A program made the position numbers and the translations under genes. A stretch of DNA of 9,492 nucleotides from Aquabacterium sp. GTDB taxonomy: Bacteria; Pseudomonadota; Gammaproteobacteria; Burkholderiales; Burkholderiaceae_C. Below the pieces are notes generated by a model. It worked only from the letters and a program-made list of their open reading frames with translations, was not told where the DNA came from and did not search any database. The stretch's first letter is position 1. Every line of letters starts with the position of its first letter. The stretch lies in the NCBI GenBank assembly GCA_030654555.1, contig JAURXG010000443.1, forward strand, positions 1-9,492, in the 5' to 3' direction. This document shows, in pieces, positions 1-5,698 of the stretch.

Positions 1-703
1 GGTACCCGGGCGTGAGCTCGAGGGGGTCCATTTCGCGATGGAGTTCCTGCCCCAGCAGAACAAGGTCAACGCCGGCGACAAACTCAAGGGCCAGATCATG
101 GCCACCGGCAAGCATGTGATCGTGATCGGCGGCGGCGACACCGGCAGCGACTGCGTGGGCACCAGCAACCGCCACGGTGCCGCCAGCGTGACGCAGTTCG
201 AGGTGATGCCGATGCCGCCCGAGCAGGAGAACAAGCCGCTGGTCTGGCCCTACTGGCCGACCAAGCTGCGCACCAGCTCCAGCCACGAAGAGGGCTGCAC
301 CCGCGAGTTCGCCATCGCCACCAAGGAGTTCGTCGCCGGCACCGGCAAGGACAAGGGCCGCGTGGTGGGCCTGAAGACGGTGCACATCGAGCTGAAGGAC
401 GGCAAGTTCGTCGAGATCGCCGGCACCGAGAAGGCGTACAAGGCCGACCTGGTGCTGCTGGCGATGGGCTTCACCAACCCGGTGGCGCCGGTGCTCGAGG
501 CCTTCGGCGTGGCCAAGGACGGCCGCGGCAACGCCCGTGCGCACACCGACGAGGGCGGCTACCGCACCAACGTCGACAAGGTGTTTGCCGCCGGCGACAT
601 GCGCCGTGGCCAGAGCCTGGTGGTGTGGGCCATTCGCGAGGGCCGGCAGGCCGCACGCGAGGTCGACGGTTTCCTGATGGGCTGCAGCACGCTGCCGCGA
701 TAA
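1..703 (+). CDS. gltD: Glutamate synthase (NADPH) small subunit, C-terminal half (5' truncated by window edge)
   Basis: GltD passes electrons from NADPH through FAD and Fe-S clusters to the large subunit GltB, which makes glutamate from glutamine and 2-oxoglutarate in the cytoplasm. The frame is open from base 2, giving about 233 residues. The family is usually about 490 residues, so the N-terminal Fe-S and FAD-binding half lies outside the window. Visible are the family segment PGRELEGVHFAMEFLPQQNK at the left edge, a Rossmann pyridine-nucleotide loop VIVIGGGDTGSDC, the stretch ENKPLVWPYWP, and the C-terminal FAD-binding segment FAAGDMRRGQSLVVWAIREG. The ATG at 38 is an internal methionine (the M of HFAMEFL), not the start. 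The end is TAA at 701-703, followed by a terminator-like hairpin. gltB is expected just upstream, outside the window. Assignment is secure from conserved motifs. Confidence 0.96.
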   Translation, partial: VPGRELEGVHFAMEFLPQQNKVNAGDKLKGQIMATGKHVIVIGGGDTGSDCVGTSNRHGAASVTQFEVMPMPPEQENKPLVWPYWPTKLRTSSSHEEGCTREFAIATKEFVAGTGKDKGRVVGLKTVHIELKDGKFVEIAGTEKAYKADLVLLAMGFTNPVAPVLEAFGVAKDGRGNARAHTDEGGYRTNVDKVFAAGDMRRGQSLVVWAIREGRQAAREVDGFLMGCSTLPR

Positions 704-725
704 GCCCGCGCCTTGCACGCCTTCG

Positions 726-763
726 GGCCGCCGATGCCGTGCGTCGGCGGCCGTCGCTGTTTC
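726..763 (+). terminator. GC-rich hairpin terminator after gltD
   Basis: Bases 726-734 (GGCCGCCGA) and 744-752 (TCGGCGGCC) are perfect inverted repeats of 9 bp. The 9-base loop can pair further (T-G, G-C, C-G), leaving a 3-base loop. The stem is followed by GTCGCTGTTT, a poor U tract. It lies 22 bases after the gltD stop and before the mla operon, as expected of an intrinsic terminator or a stabilising 3' end. Termination without a clear U run is inferred. Confidence 0.6.
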
Positions 764-912
764 GGGTTCGCCACAAAGGTTTACCGCTCAGCATCGGTGC
801 TATCCCCTAGGGTCAATCGCTGCGTGCGACAATTTCCCGCTGCAAACTCTTCGGCCTGTCGCAGCCGGATGGGCCCTTCCGGCCCCGCCCGGTTCGTGCG
901 CCCCACGCCCCC
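764..912 (+). promoter_or_regulatory. Probable mla operon leader/promoter region
   Basis: These 149 bases separate the gltD hairpin from mlaF and should hold the mla promoter. No good -35/-10 pair is visible. The best -10 candidate is GACAAT at 828-833, preceded by TG at 825-826 (extended -10 type), with no matching -35. Bases 871-875 and 881-885 (GGGCC/GGCCC, 5-base loop) form a small hairpin about 28 bases before the start codon. The last 40 bases are C-rich and contain no Shine-Dalgarno sequence. Promoter placement is a weak guess. Confidence 0.3.
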
Positions 913-1743
913 TTGAACCCTGACACGCTGATCGAGATCGACCACGTCACGTTTGGCTACGACGAACGTCGCACCATCCTGAACGATGTCAGCCTGCGCT
1001 TTGCGCGCGGCAAGGTCACATCGGTGCTGGGCCAGTCCGGCTGCGGCAAGACCACGCTGCTGCGGCTGATCGGCGGCGTGCACGGCACCACCGCCGGCCG
1101 GGTGGTGTTCGACGGCGAGGAGATCAACGCCAACGACCGCGCGCAGCTGTACCGCCTGCGTCGGCGGTTGGGCATGCTGTTCCAGTTCGGCGCGCTGTTC
1201 ACCGACCTGTCGGTGTTCGACAACGTGGCCTTTCCGCTGCGCGAGATGACCGACCTGCCCGAGTCGCTGATCCACGACATCGTGCTGATGAAGCTCAACG
1301 CGGTGGGCCTGCGCGGTGCGGCGCGGCTGAAGATCAGCGAGGTGTCGGGCGGCATGGCGCGGCGCATCGCGCTGGCGCGTGCCATCGCGCTCGACCCCGA
1401 GTTGATCATGTACGACGAGCCCTTCGCCGGCCTCGACCTCATCAGCATGGGCGTGGCCGCCAAGCTGATCCGCACGCTCAACGACGTGACCGGCGCCACC
1501 TCGCTGGTGATCAGCCACGACGTGCCCGAGTGCATGGCCATCAGCGATTGGGTGGTGCTGATGTCGGGCGGTGGGCGCATCGTGGCCCAGGGCACGCCGG
1601 CCGAGCTGATGGCCAGCACCGAGCCCGAGGTGCGCCAGTTCGTGCGCGGCGAGCCCGACGGCCCGGTCAAGTTCCACTACCCCGCGCGGCCGATGGCCGA
1701 GGACTACGGCGTGGCGGCGATCGGCGGCGGGGCGGCATCATGA
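913..1743 (+). CDS. mlaF: Phospholipid ABC transporter ATP-binding protein MlaF
   Basis: This is the cytoplasmic ATPase of the MlaFEDB complex, which powers phospholipid transfer between the outer and inner membranes. The 276 residues form one ABC domain. Visible are Walker A GQSGCGKTT at 40-48, Q-loop Q91 in LFQFGALFTDLSVFDNVAFPLRE, the signature VSGGMARR at 144-151 (the SGGMAR variant typical of MlaF rather than LSGGQ), Walker B LIMYDEP with D168/E169, and H-loop H202 in VISHD. The start is TTG at 913. Upstream in frame the first stop is TAG at 808-810, and no ATG, GTG or other TTG lies between, so TTG is the only standard choice; the domain begins normally from it. No Shine-Dalgarno is visible. 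The stop overlaps the mlaE start (ATGA). Confidence 0.94.
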   Translation: MNPDTLIEIDHVTFGYDERRTILNDVSLRFARGKVTSVLGQSGCGKTTLLRLIGGVHGTTAGRVVFDGEEINANDRAQLYRLRRRLGMLFQFGALFTDLSVFDNVAFPLREMTDLPESLIHDIVLMKLNAVGLRGAARLKISEVSGGMARRIALARAIALDPELIMYDEPFAGLDLISMGVAAKLIRTLNDVTGATSLVISHDVPECMAISDWVVLMSGGGRIVAQGTPAELMASTEPEVRQFVRGEPDGPVKFHYPARPMAEDYGVAAIGGGAAS

Positions 1744-2519
1744 ACCTGCTGGCTGCATTGGGCGCACGTGCCTTGCGGGTGCTGCAGGGCTGGGGCCACG
1801 GCGCGCTGTTCTTCCTCGACCTGATCCGGGTGCTGCCGCAGGCGCTGCGGCGCTTCGGCCTGGTGGTGGTGCAGATGCATGCCATCGGCAACCGCTCGCT
1901 GGTGATCATCCTGGCCTCGGGCCTGGCGGTGGGCTTCGTGCTGGCGCTGCAGATGTACTACGCGCTGGTCACCTACGGTGCGGCCGAGTCGCTGGGCCTG
2001 GTGGTCAACCTCACGCTGGTGCGCGAGCTGGGGCCGGTGGTCACCGCGCTGCTGTTCGCCGGGCGTGCCGGCACCTCGCTGACCGCCGAGATCGGGCTGA
2101 TGAAGGCCGGCGAGCAGCTGGCCGCGATGGAGCTGATGGCCATCGATCCACGCGCCCGCGTGCTGGCGCCGCGCTTCCTGGCAGGCGTGCTGTCGATGCC
2201 GTTGCTGGCGGCCCTGTTCTCGAGCATCGGCATCCTGGGTGCCTGGCTGGTGGCGGTGGGGCTGATCGGCATCGATGGCGGCAACTTCTGGTCGATCCAG
2301 CAGAACGGCGTCGACGTGTGGCGCGACGTGGGCAACGGCATCGTCAAGAGTGCGGTGTTCGGCGTGATCTGCACCTTTGTCGCGCTCTATCAGGGTTACG
2401 AGACCGAGGCCACGCCCGAGGGCGTGGCGTATGCCACCACCCGCACCGTGGTGATGTCGTCGCTGGCGGTGCTGGGCATGGACTTCATCCTGACCGCGTT
2501 GATGTTCTCGACGCGCTGA
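1740..2519 (+). CDS. mlaE: Phospholipid ABC transporter permease MlaE
   Basis: MlaE is the inner-membrane permease of the Mla phospholipid transporter; a dimer forms the core with MlaF, MlaB and a MlaD hexamer. The 259 residues match the family length of about 260. Hydrophobic segments lie around residues 52-78, 98-112, 146-176, 201-217 and 238-256. Family motifs are RELGPVVTALLFAGRAG (95-111), EIGLMKAGEQLAAMELMAIDP (117-137, the cytoplasmic coupling region contacting MlaF), and ATTRTVVMSSLAVLGMDFILTALMF near the end. The frame is open far upstream (from at least 1530), but that part overlaps mlaF and has unrelated Arg/Gly-rich composition, so ATG 1740, overlapping the mlaF stop by 4 bases, is the real start. 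Expression is probably by translational coupling to mlaF. Confidence 0.96.
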   Translation: MNLLAALGARALRVLQGWGHGALFFLDLIRVLPQALRRFGLVVVQMHAIGNRSLVIILASGLAVGFVLALQMYYALVTYGAAESLGLVVNLTLVRELGPVVTALLFAGRAGTSLTAEIGLMKAGEQLAAMELMAIDPRARVLAPRFLAGVLSMPLLAALFSSIGILGAWLVAVGLIGIDGGNFWSIQQNGVDVWRDVGNGIVKSAVFGVICTFVALYQGYETEATPEGVAYATTRTVVMSSLAVLGMDFILTALMFSTR

Positions 2520-2542
2520 AACCTTTAGCCGAAAGCCAAGAG

Positions 2543-3031
2543 ATGTCCAAACGAAGCATAGAAATCCTGGTCGGCCTGTTCGTGCTGCTGGGCCTGGGCG
2601 GCGTGCTGTTCCTCGCGCTGAAGGCCGCCAACCTCACCACGGTGAGCAACGGCGACACCTACCCGCTGACGGCGCGCTTCGACAACATCGGCGGCCTGAA
2701 GGCGCGCGCGCCGGTGCGCTCGGCCGGCGTGGTGGTGGGCCGCATCACCGGCATCAGCCTCGACCCCAAGACCTTCCAGGGCGTGGTCTCGCTGGAGGTG
2801 AGCCGCCGCTTCGAGTTCCCCAAGGACAGCTCGGCCAAGATCCTCACCGCGGGCCTGCTGGGCGACCAGTACATCGGCATCGAACCCGGCGGCGACACCG
2901 CCAACCTGGTTGCCGGCGACACCATCAAGCAGACGCAGTCGGCGGTGGTGCTGGAGAACCTGATCGGCCAGTTCCTGTTCAACAAGGCGGCCGAGGCGGG
3001 CAGCGGCGGCGCGTCCGGAGGCAAGCCGTGA
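2543..3031 (+). CDS. mlaD: Phospholipid transporter MCE-domain substrate-binding protein MlaD
   Basis: MlaD is an MCE protein anchored in the inner membrane that forms a hexameric ring in the periplasm and hands lipids between MlaC and MlaE. The 162 residues show a short cytoplasmic start (MSKRSIE), one membrane helix at about 8-27, an MCE domain at about 40-117 beginning YPLTARFDNIGGLKARAPVRSAGV, the family motif LLGDQYIGIEPG, and the helix TQSAVVLENLIGQFLFNKA. A short Gly/Ser tail (GSGGASGGKP) ends it, shorter than the tail of E. coli MlaD (about 183 residues). ATG 2543 lies 23 bases after mlaE, with GAAAG at 2531-2535 as a modest ribosome site. The open frame before it (from 2318) overlaps mlaE and is not coding. 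Its stop overlaps the GTG start of mlaA. Confidence 0.95.
   Translation: MSKRSIEILVGLFVLLGLGGVLFLALKAANLTTVSNGDTYPLTARFDNIGGLKARAPVRSAGVVVGRITGISLDPKTFQGVVSLEVSRRFEFPKDSSAKILTAGLLGDQYIGIEPGGDTANLVAGDTIKQTQSAVVLENLIGQFLFNKAAEAGSGGASGGKP
3017..3021 (+). promoter_or_regulatory. Ribosome binding site of mlaA inside the mlaD 3' end
   Basis: GGAGG lies 6 bases before GTG 3028 and within mlaD coding sequence. It supports the GTG start, giving the GTGA overlap with the mlaD stop and a complete lipoprotein signal peptide. Confidence 0.75.
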
Positions 3032-3801
3032 GCGCCGGATCCACCCACCTGGGCCTCGCCGGCCGGCGTGCGCTGCTGGCCCTGCTGGCCCTGCTGTCGC
3101 TGGGCTTGTCGGGCTGCGCCAGCATGCCCGAGGGCGCACTGGCCCGCGGCGACCCGTGGGAGCGCATGAACCGCCAGGTCTTCTCGTTCAACGAGGCGGT
3201 GGACGAAGCGGCGATCAAGCCGGCCGCGCTGGTCTACCAGAACGTGGTGCCGGCGGTGGTGCGCACCGGTGTGAACAACGTGTTTGCCAACGTGGGCGAT
3301 GCCTGGACCACCGCCAACCTGCTGCTGCAGGCCAAGCCCAGGCAGGCCCTGGACATGGGCTTCCGCACGCTGGTCAACAGCGTCTTCGGCCTGGTGGGCC
3401 TCTTCGACGTGGCCGACGAGATGGGCATGGAGCGATTCGCCAGCGAGGATTTCGGCCAGACCCTGGGCTACTGGGGGCTCAAGAGCGGGCCCTACCTGGT
3501 GCTGCCGCTGATGGGGCCGTCCACCTTGCGAGACACCACGGCGATGCTGCTGGACGTGAAGGATTCGGGCGCCAGCGTGTTGTGGAAGGAGCCGCGCGAC
3601 CGCAACGGCGCGACCGTGCTGCAACTGCTCAACACCCGGGTCAAGCTGCTCAATGCCGGCCGGGTGCTCGACGACATCGCGCTCGACAAGTACGTGCTGC
3701 TGCGCGATGCCTTCCTGGCGCGGCGCCGAAGCCTGATCTACGACGGCGAGCCGCCCGACGAAGAATCGGCACCGCCGGCCTACAAGCGCCTGATCAAGTG
3801 A
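3028..3801 (+). CDS. mlaA: Outer-membrane phospholipid-removing lipoprotein MlaA (VacJ)
   Basis: MlaA removes mislocalised phospholipids from the outer leaflet of the outer membrane and passes them to MlaC. The 257 residues begin with a lipoprotein signal: RR at 13-14, a hydrophobic core, and lipobox LSGC with Cys30 as the acylated residue. Ala at +2 fits sorting to the outer membrane. The VacJ domain follows, with DPWERMNRQVFSFNEAVDEA (42-61), GVNNVFANVGD, NSVFGLVGLFDVADEMG, DFGQTLGYWG and GPYLVLPLMGPSTLRD. GTG 3028 is chosen for the upstream GGAGG, the 4-base overlap with mlaD and the complete signal peptide. In E. coli mlaA is unlinked to mlaFEDCB; here it sits between mlaD and mlaC, an arrangement known in other betaproteobacteria. 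The C-terminus (about 230-257) is charged and proline-rich, as usual in the family. Confidence 0.95.
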   Translation: MSAGSTHLGLAGRRALLALLALLSLGLSGCASMPEGALARGDPWERMNRQVFSFNEAVDEAAIKPAALVYQNVVPAVVRTGVNNVFANVGDAWTTANLLLQAKPRQALDMGFRTLVNSVFGLVGLFDVADEMGMERFASEDFGQTLGYWGLKSGPYLVLPLMGPSTLRDTTAMLLDVKDSGASVLWKEPRDRNGATVLQLLNTRVKLLNAGRVLDDIALDKYVLLRDAFLARRRSLIYDGEPPDEESAPPAYKRLIK

Positions 3802-3845
3802 GCGATGGCGGACAACGCGTGCCCGTGCTGGCGCGTTGAATGCCT

Positions 3846-3867
3846 GGCGGCCCACCGTGCCGCCTTT
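3846..3867 (+). terminator. Intercistronic hairpin between mlaA and mlaC
   Basis: GGCGGC (3846-3851) and GCCGCC (3859-3864) are a perfect 6-bp inverted repeat with a 7-base loop, followed by TTT. A second, weaker inverted repeat lies just before it (AACGCG about 3814-3819, CGCGTT about 3832-3837). The hairpin ends 4 bases before the mlaC ribosome site. It could attenuate, stabilise or mark a processing point. The short T run makes full termination unlikely. Function is inferred. Confidence 0.4.
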
Positions 3868-3874
3868 GAAAGGA
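3868..3874 (+). promoter_or_regulatory. Strong ribosome binding site of mlaC
   Basis: GAAAGGA stands 7 bases before ATG 3882. It is the clearest ribosome site in the first half of the operon and fixes the mlaC start, giving a complete Sec signal peptide. A well-translated mlaC suits a soluble carrier needed in excess over the membrane complex (inference). Confidence 0.7.
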
Positions 3875-3881
3875 TGAACCG

Positions 3882-4505
3882 ATGCAACGACGTACCTGGA
3901 TTTCCGCCCTGGGCCTGGGTGCCCTGCTCATGGCCGGCCCGGCCCTGCGCGCCGAGGCGCTGACAGCGGATGCCTTCGTGCGGCAGGTGTCGTCCGAGGT
4001 GATCGACGCGGTCAAGGCCGACAAGTCCATCCAGGCCGGCGACGTGACCCGCATCCGTGCGCTGGTCGACGCCAAGGTAATGCCGCACGTCAACTTCCAG
4101 CGCATGACGGCCAGCTCGGTCGGCCCGCAGTGGCGCAGCGCCACGCCCGACCAGCAAAAGCGCATGCTGGTGGAGTTCCAGACCTTGATGGTCAACACCT
4201 ACTCGGGCGCGCTCACGCAGGTCAAGGATCAATCCGTGGTGGTCAAGCCGCTGCGCGGTGCGGCCGATCAGAACGAACTGGTCGTGCGCAGCGAGGTGCG
4301 TGGCAAGGGTGATCCGATCCAGCTGGACTACCGGCTCGAGAAGAACGGCGACGGCTGGAAGATCTACGACGTCAACGTCGGTGGCTTCTGGCTGGTGGAG
4401 GCCTACAAGGGCCAGTTCGCCAAGGACCTGAGCAGCGGCGGCCTGGACGCGCTGATCACCCGCCTGGCCGACAAGAACAAGTCGCTGGCCGCGGCCAAGA
4501 ACTGA
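3882..4505 (+). CDS. mlaC: Periplasmic phospholipid-binding shuttle MlaC
   Basis: MlaC carries phospholipid across the periplasm between MlaA and MlaD. The 207 residues match the Tol-Tol-Ttg2 (MlaC) family length of about 210. An export signal occupies about residues 1-26: QRR, a hydrophobic stretch at 6-22, and cleavage near LRAEA, after Ala24 or Ala26. The mature domain shows VRQVSSEVIDAVKAD, the family segment LVDAKVMPHVNFQRMTASSVGPQWRSATPDQQ (about 61-92), then EFQTLMVNTYSGAL (98-111) and the C-terminal strand region GWKIYDVNVGGFWLVEAYKGQF. The gene follows mlaA after 80 bases and has its own strong ribosome site. MlaB starts 20 bases after its stop. Assignment is secure from motifs and context. 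Confidence 0.95.
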   Translation: MQRRTWISALGLGALLMAGPALRAEALTADAFVRQVSSEVIDAVKADKSIQAGDVTRIRALVDAKVMPHVNFQRMTASSVGPQWRSATPDQQKRMLVEFQTLMVNTYSGALTQVKDQSVVVKPLRGAADQNELVVRSEVRGKGDPIQLDYRLEKNGDGWKIYDVNVGGFWLVEAYKGQFAKDLSSGGLDALITRLADKNKSLAAAKN

Positions 4506-4525
4506 GCGCCAGCCCGGTACCGCCC

Positions 4526-4792
4526 ATGAGCGCGATCACGCTGCCCCAGAGGATCACGATGTCCGAGGCGCGCGCCACGCTGGCGCAGCTGCAGCCCTTG
4601 CTGCAGGCGGCCGACCAGCCGGTGATCGACGCGTCATCGCTGCACGAGCTCGACAGCGCGGCGGTGGCCTTGCTGCTGGAATGCCGCCGCCAGGCCGCCG
4701 CGCGTGGCCTGCAGTTGCGCGTCAACGGCGCCCCGCCCAAGCTGAGCCAGCTGGCCAAGCTGTACGGCGTGGACGCGCTGCTGGGGCTCTGA
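4526..4792 (+). CDS. mlaB: STAS-domain subunit MlaB of the phospholipid ABC transporter
   Basis: MlaB is a small cytoplasmic STAS protein that binds MlaF and is needed for assembly and activity of the MlaFEDB complex. The 88 residues are one STAS domain: strand ITLPQRIT, helix SEARATLAQLQPLLQ, the core strand/loop PVIDASSLHELDSAAVALLLECRR (32-55) with D43-S44 at the conserved Ser/Thr position, and a final VNGAPPKLSQLAKLYGVDALL. Two starts are possible. ATG 4526 gives the full first beta strand expected of the fold but has no Shine-Dalgarno. ATG 4559 has AGAGGA at 4548-4553 but would remove residues 1-11, including that strand. The longer form is preferred on structure. It is the last gene of the operon and converges with hexR 30 bases away. 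Confidence 0.9.
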   Translation: MSAITLPQRITMSEARATLAQLQPLLQAADQPVIDASSLHELDSAAVALLLECRRQAAARGLQLRVNGAPPKLSQLAKLYGVDALLGL

Positions 4793-4825
4793 CGCGCGGC
4801 GCCGGCAGCGACCGGCAGGCGGTCA
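4790..4825. terminator. Possible weak bidirectional terminator between mlaB and hexR
   Basis: The 30 bases between the two convergent stop codons hold GCCGG (4801-4805) and CCGGC (4812-4816) with a 6-base loop, flanked by TGAC (4790-4793) and GTCA (4822-4825). The two stop codons themselves form the outer arms. There is no T run on either strand, so intrinsic termination would be weak. Rho or transcription collision could contribute (inference). Confidence 0.3.
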
Positions 4826-5689
4826 GGGGTTCGGGGTGTAGCGCTTGGCGCGCAGGTTGCGCTTGATCTCCTGCATCATCGGCCGCAGCTCGGGCCCCAG
4901 GCGCAGCGCCACGCCGGTGGTCAGTATGTCGATGATGGTCAGGTGCAGCAAGCGCGACACCATCGGGCTGTAGCGGTCGTAGTCCTCGGGGTGGTCGGCG
5001 GCCAGCAGCACCTGGTTGTGGCTCTGCGCCAGCTGCGCCAGCGGCGAGCCGCTGGCGGTGATCACGATCACCGTCGCGCCCTTGCGGCGGGCGATGTCGG
5101 CGGCGTCGATCAGGTCGCGGCTGCGGCCCGAGTTGCTGATCACCACCGCGCAGTCGCCCGGCCCCAGCATCGTCGCGCTCATCACCTGCACATGGCCGTC
5201 GCTCACCGCGGTGGCGTGCACGCCCAGGCGGAAGAACTTGTGCTGCGCGTCCTGCGCCACGATGCCCGAGTTGCCGACGCCGTAGAACTCGATGCGCTTG
5301 CCGGCCTTGCCCGCCGCGGTCAACGCGGCCAGCGCCAGCTCGAAGGCATGGCCGGCGGCGTTGTTGCGGTACTTCAGCATCGCCGCCACGGCGTTGTCGA
5401 TCACCTTGACGATCAGGTCGCCGGGCTTGTCGTCCTCGTCGACCGCGCGGTGCACGAAGGGCACGCCCTCGTTGACCGTGCCGGCCAGCTTGAGCTTGAA
5501 GTCGGCCAGCCCGTCGTAGCCCACGCTGCGGCAGAAGCGCACCACCGTGGGCTTGCTGACATGCGATCGGTCCGCCAACTCGGTGACCGGCAGCGTGGCG
5601 AAGCTGCGCGGATCGGCCAGCAGCAGCTTGGCCACGCGTTGCTCGGCCGGCGGCAGGGCGGGGATGGAGGCGCGGATGCGGTCAAGCAT
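4823..5689 (-). CDS. hexR: RpiR/HexR-family transcriptional regulator of central sugar metabolism
   Basis: HexR proteins repress (or in some groups activate) zwf and Entner-Doudoroff genes and respond to the intermediate 2-keto-3-deoxy-6-phosphogluconate (KDPG). The 288 residues have an N-terminal RpiR helix-turn-helix domain (1-77; recognition region VSKPTVVRFCRSVGYDG at 44-60) and a SIS sugar-phosphate domain (about 130-265) with GVGNSG at 137-142 and VVISNSGRSRD at 182-192. Ser141 and Ser185 fall close to two serines reported for KDPG binding in Pseudomonas HexR (from memory). ATG at 5687-5689 lies 9 bases after the zwf stop, with no clear Shine-Dalgarno, so translation probably depends on coupling to zwf. 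A HexR-type palindrome upstream of zwf suggests autoregulation. It could be another RpiR paralogue, but linkage to zwf favours HexR. Confidence 0.85.
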   Translation of the reverse strand: MLDRIRASIPALPPAEQRVAKLLLADPRSFATLPVTELADRSHVSKPTVVRFCRSVGYDGLADFKLKLAGTVNEGVPFVHRAVDEDDKPGDLIVKVIDNAVAAMLKYRNNAAGHAFELALAALTAAGKAGKRIEFYGVGNSGIVAQDAQHKFFRLGVHATAVSDGHVQVMSATMLGPGDCAVVISNSGRSRDLIDAADIARRKGATVIVITASGSPLAQLAQSHNQVLLAADHPEDYDRYSPMVSRLLHLTIIDILTTGVALRLGPELRPMMQEIKRNLRAKRYTPNP

Positions 5690-5698
5690 GGTGGCGGG

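Noticed and set aside
1..22. The left edge looks like a cloning polylinker (KpnI, SmaI, SacI and XhoI-like sites in a row).
   Set aside because: In frame it encodes PGRELEG joined smoothly to VHFAMEFL, the normal GltD sequence, so it is genomic.
781..1677. A 298-codon minus-strand open frame opposite mlaF.
   Set aside because: Same shadow character (His/Gln/Ala-rich), while the plus strand carries every ABC ATPase motif.
2659..3855. A 398-codon minus-strand open frame opposite mlaD and mlaA.
   Set aside because: Low-complexity His/Gln/Arg-rich translation, antisense to secure genes, with no recognisable domain.
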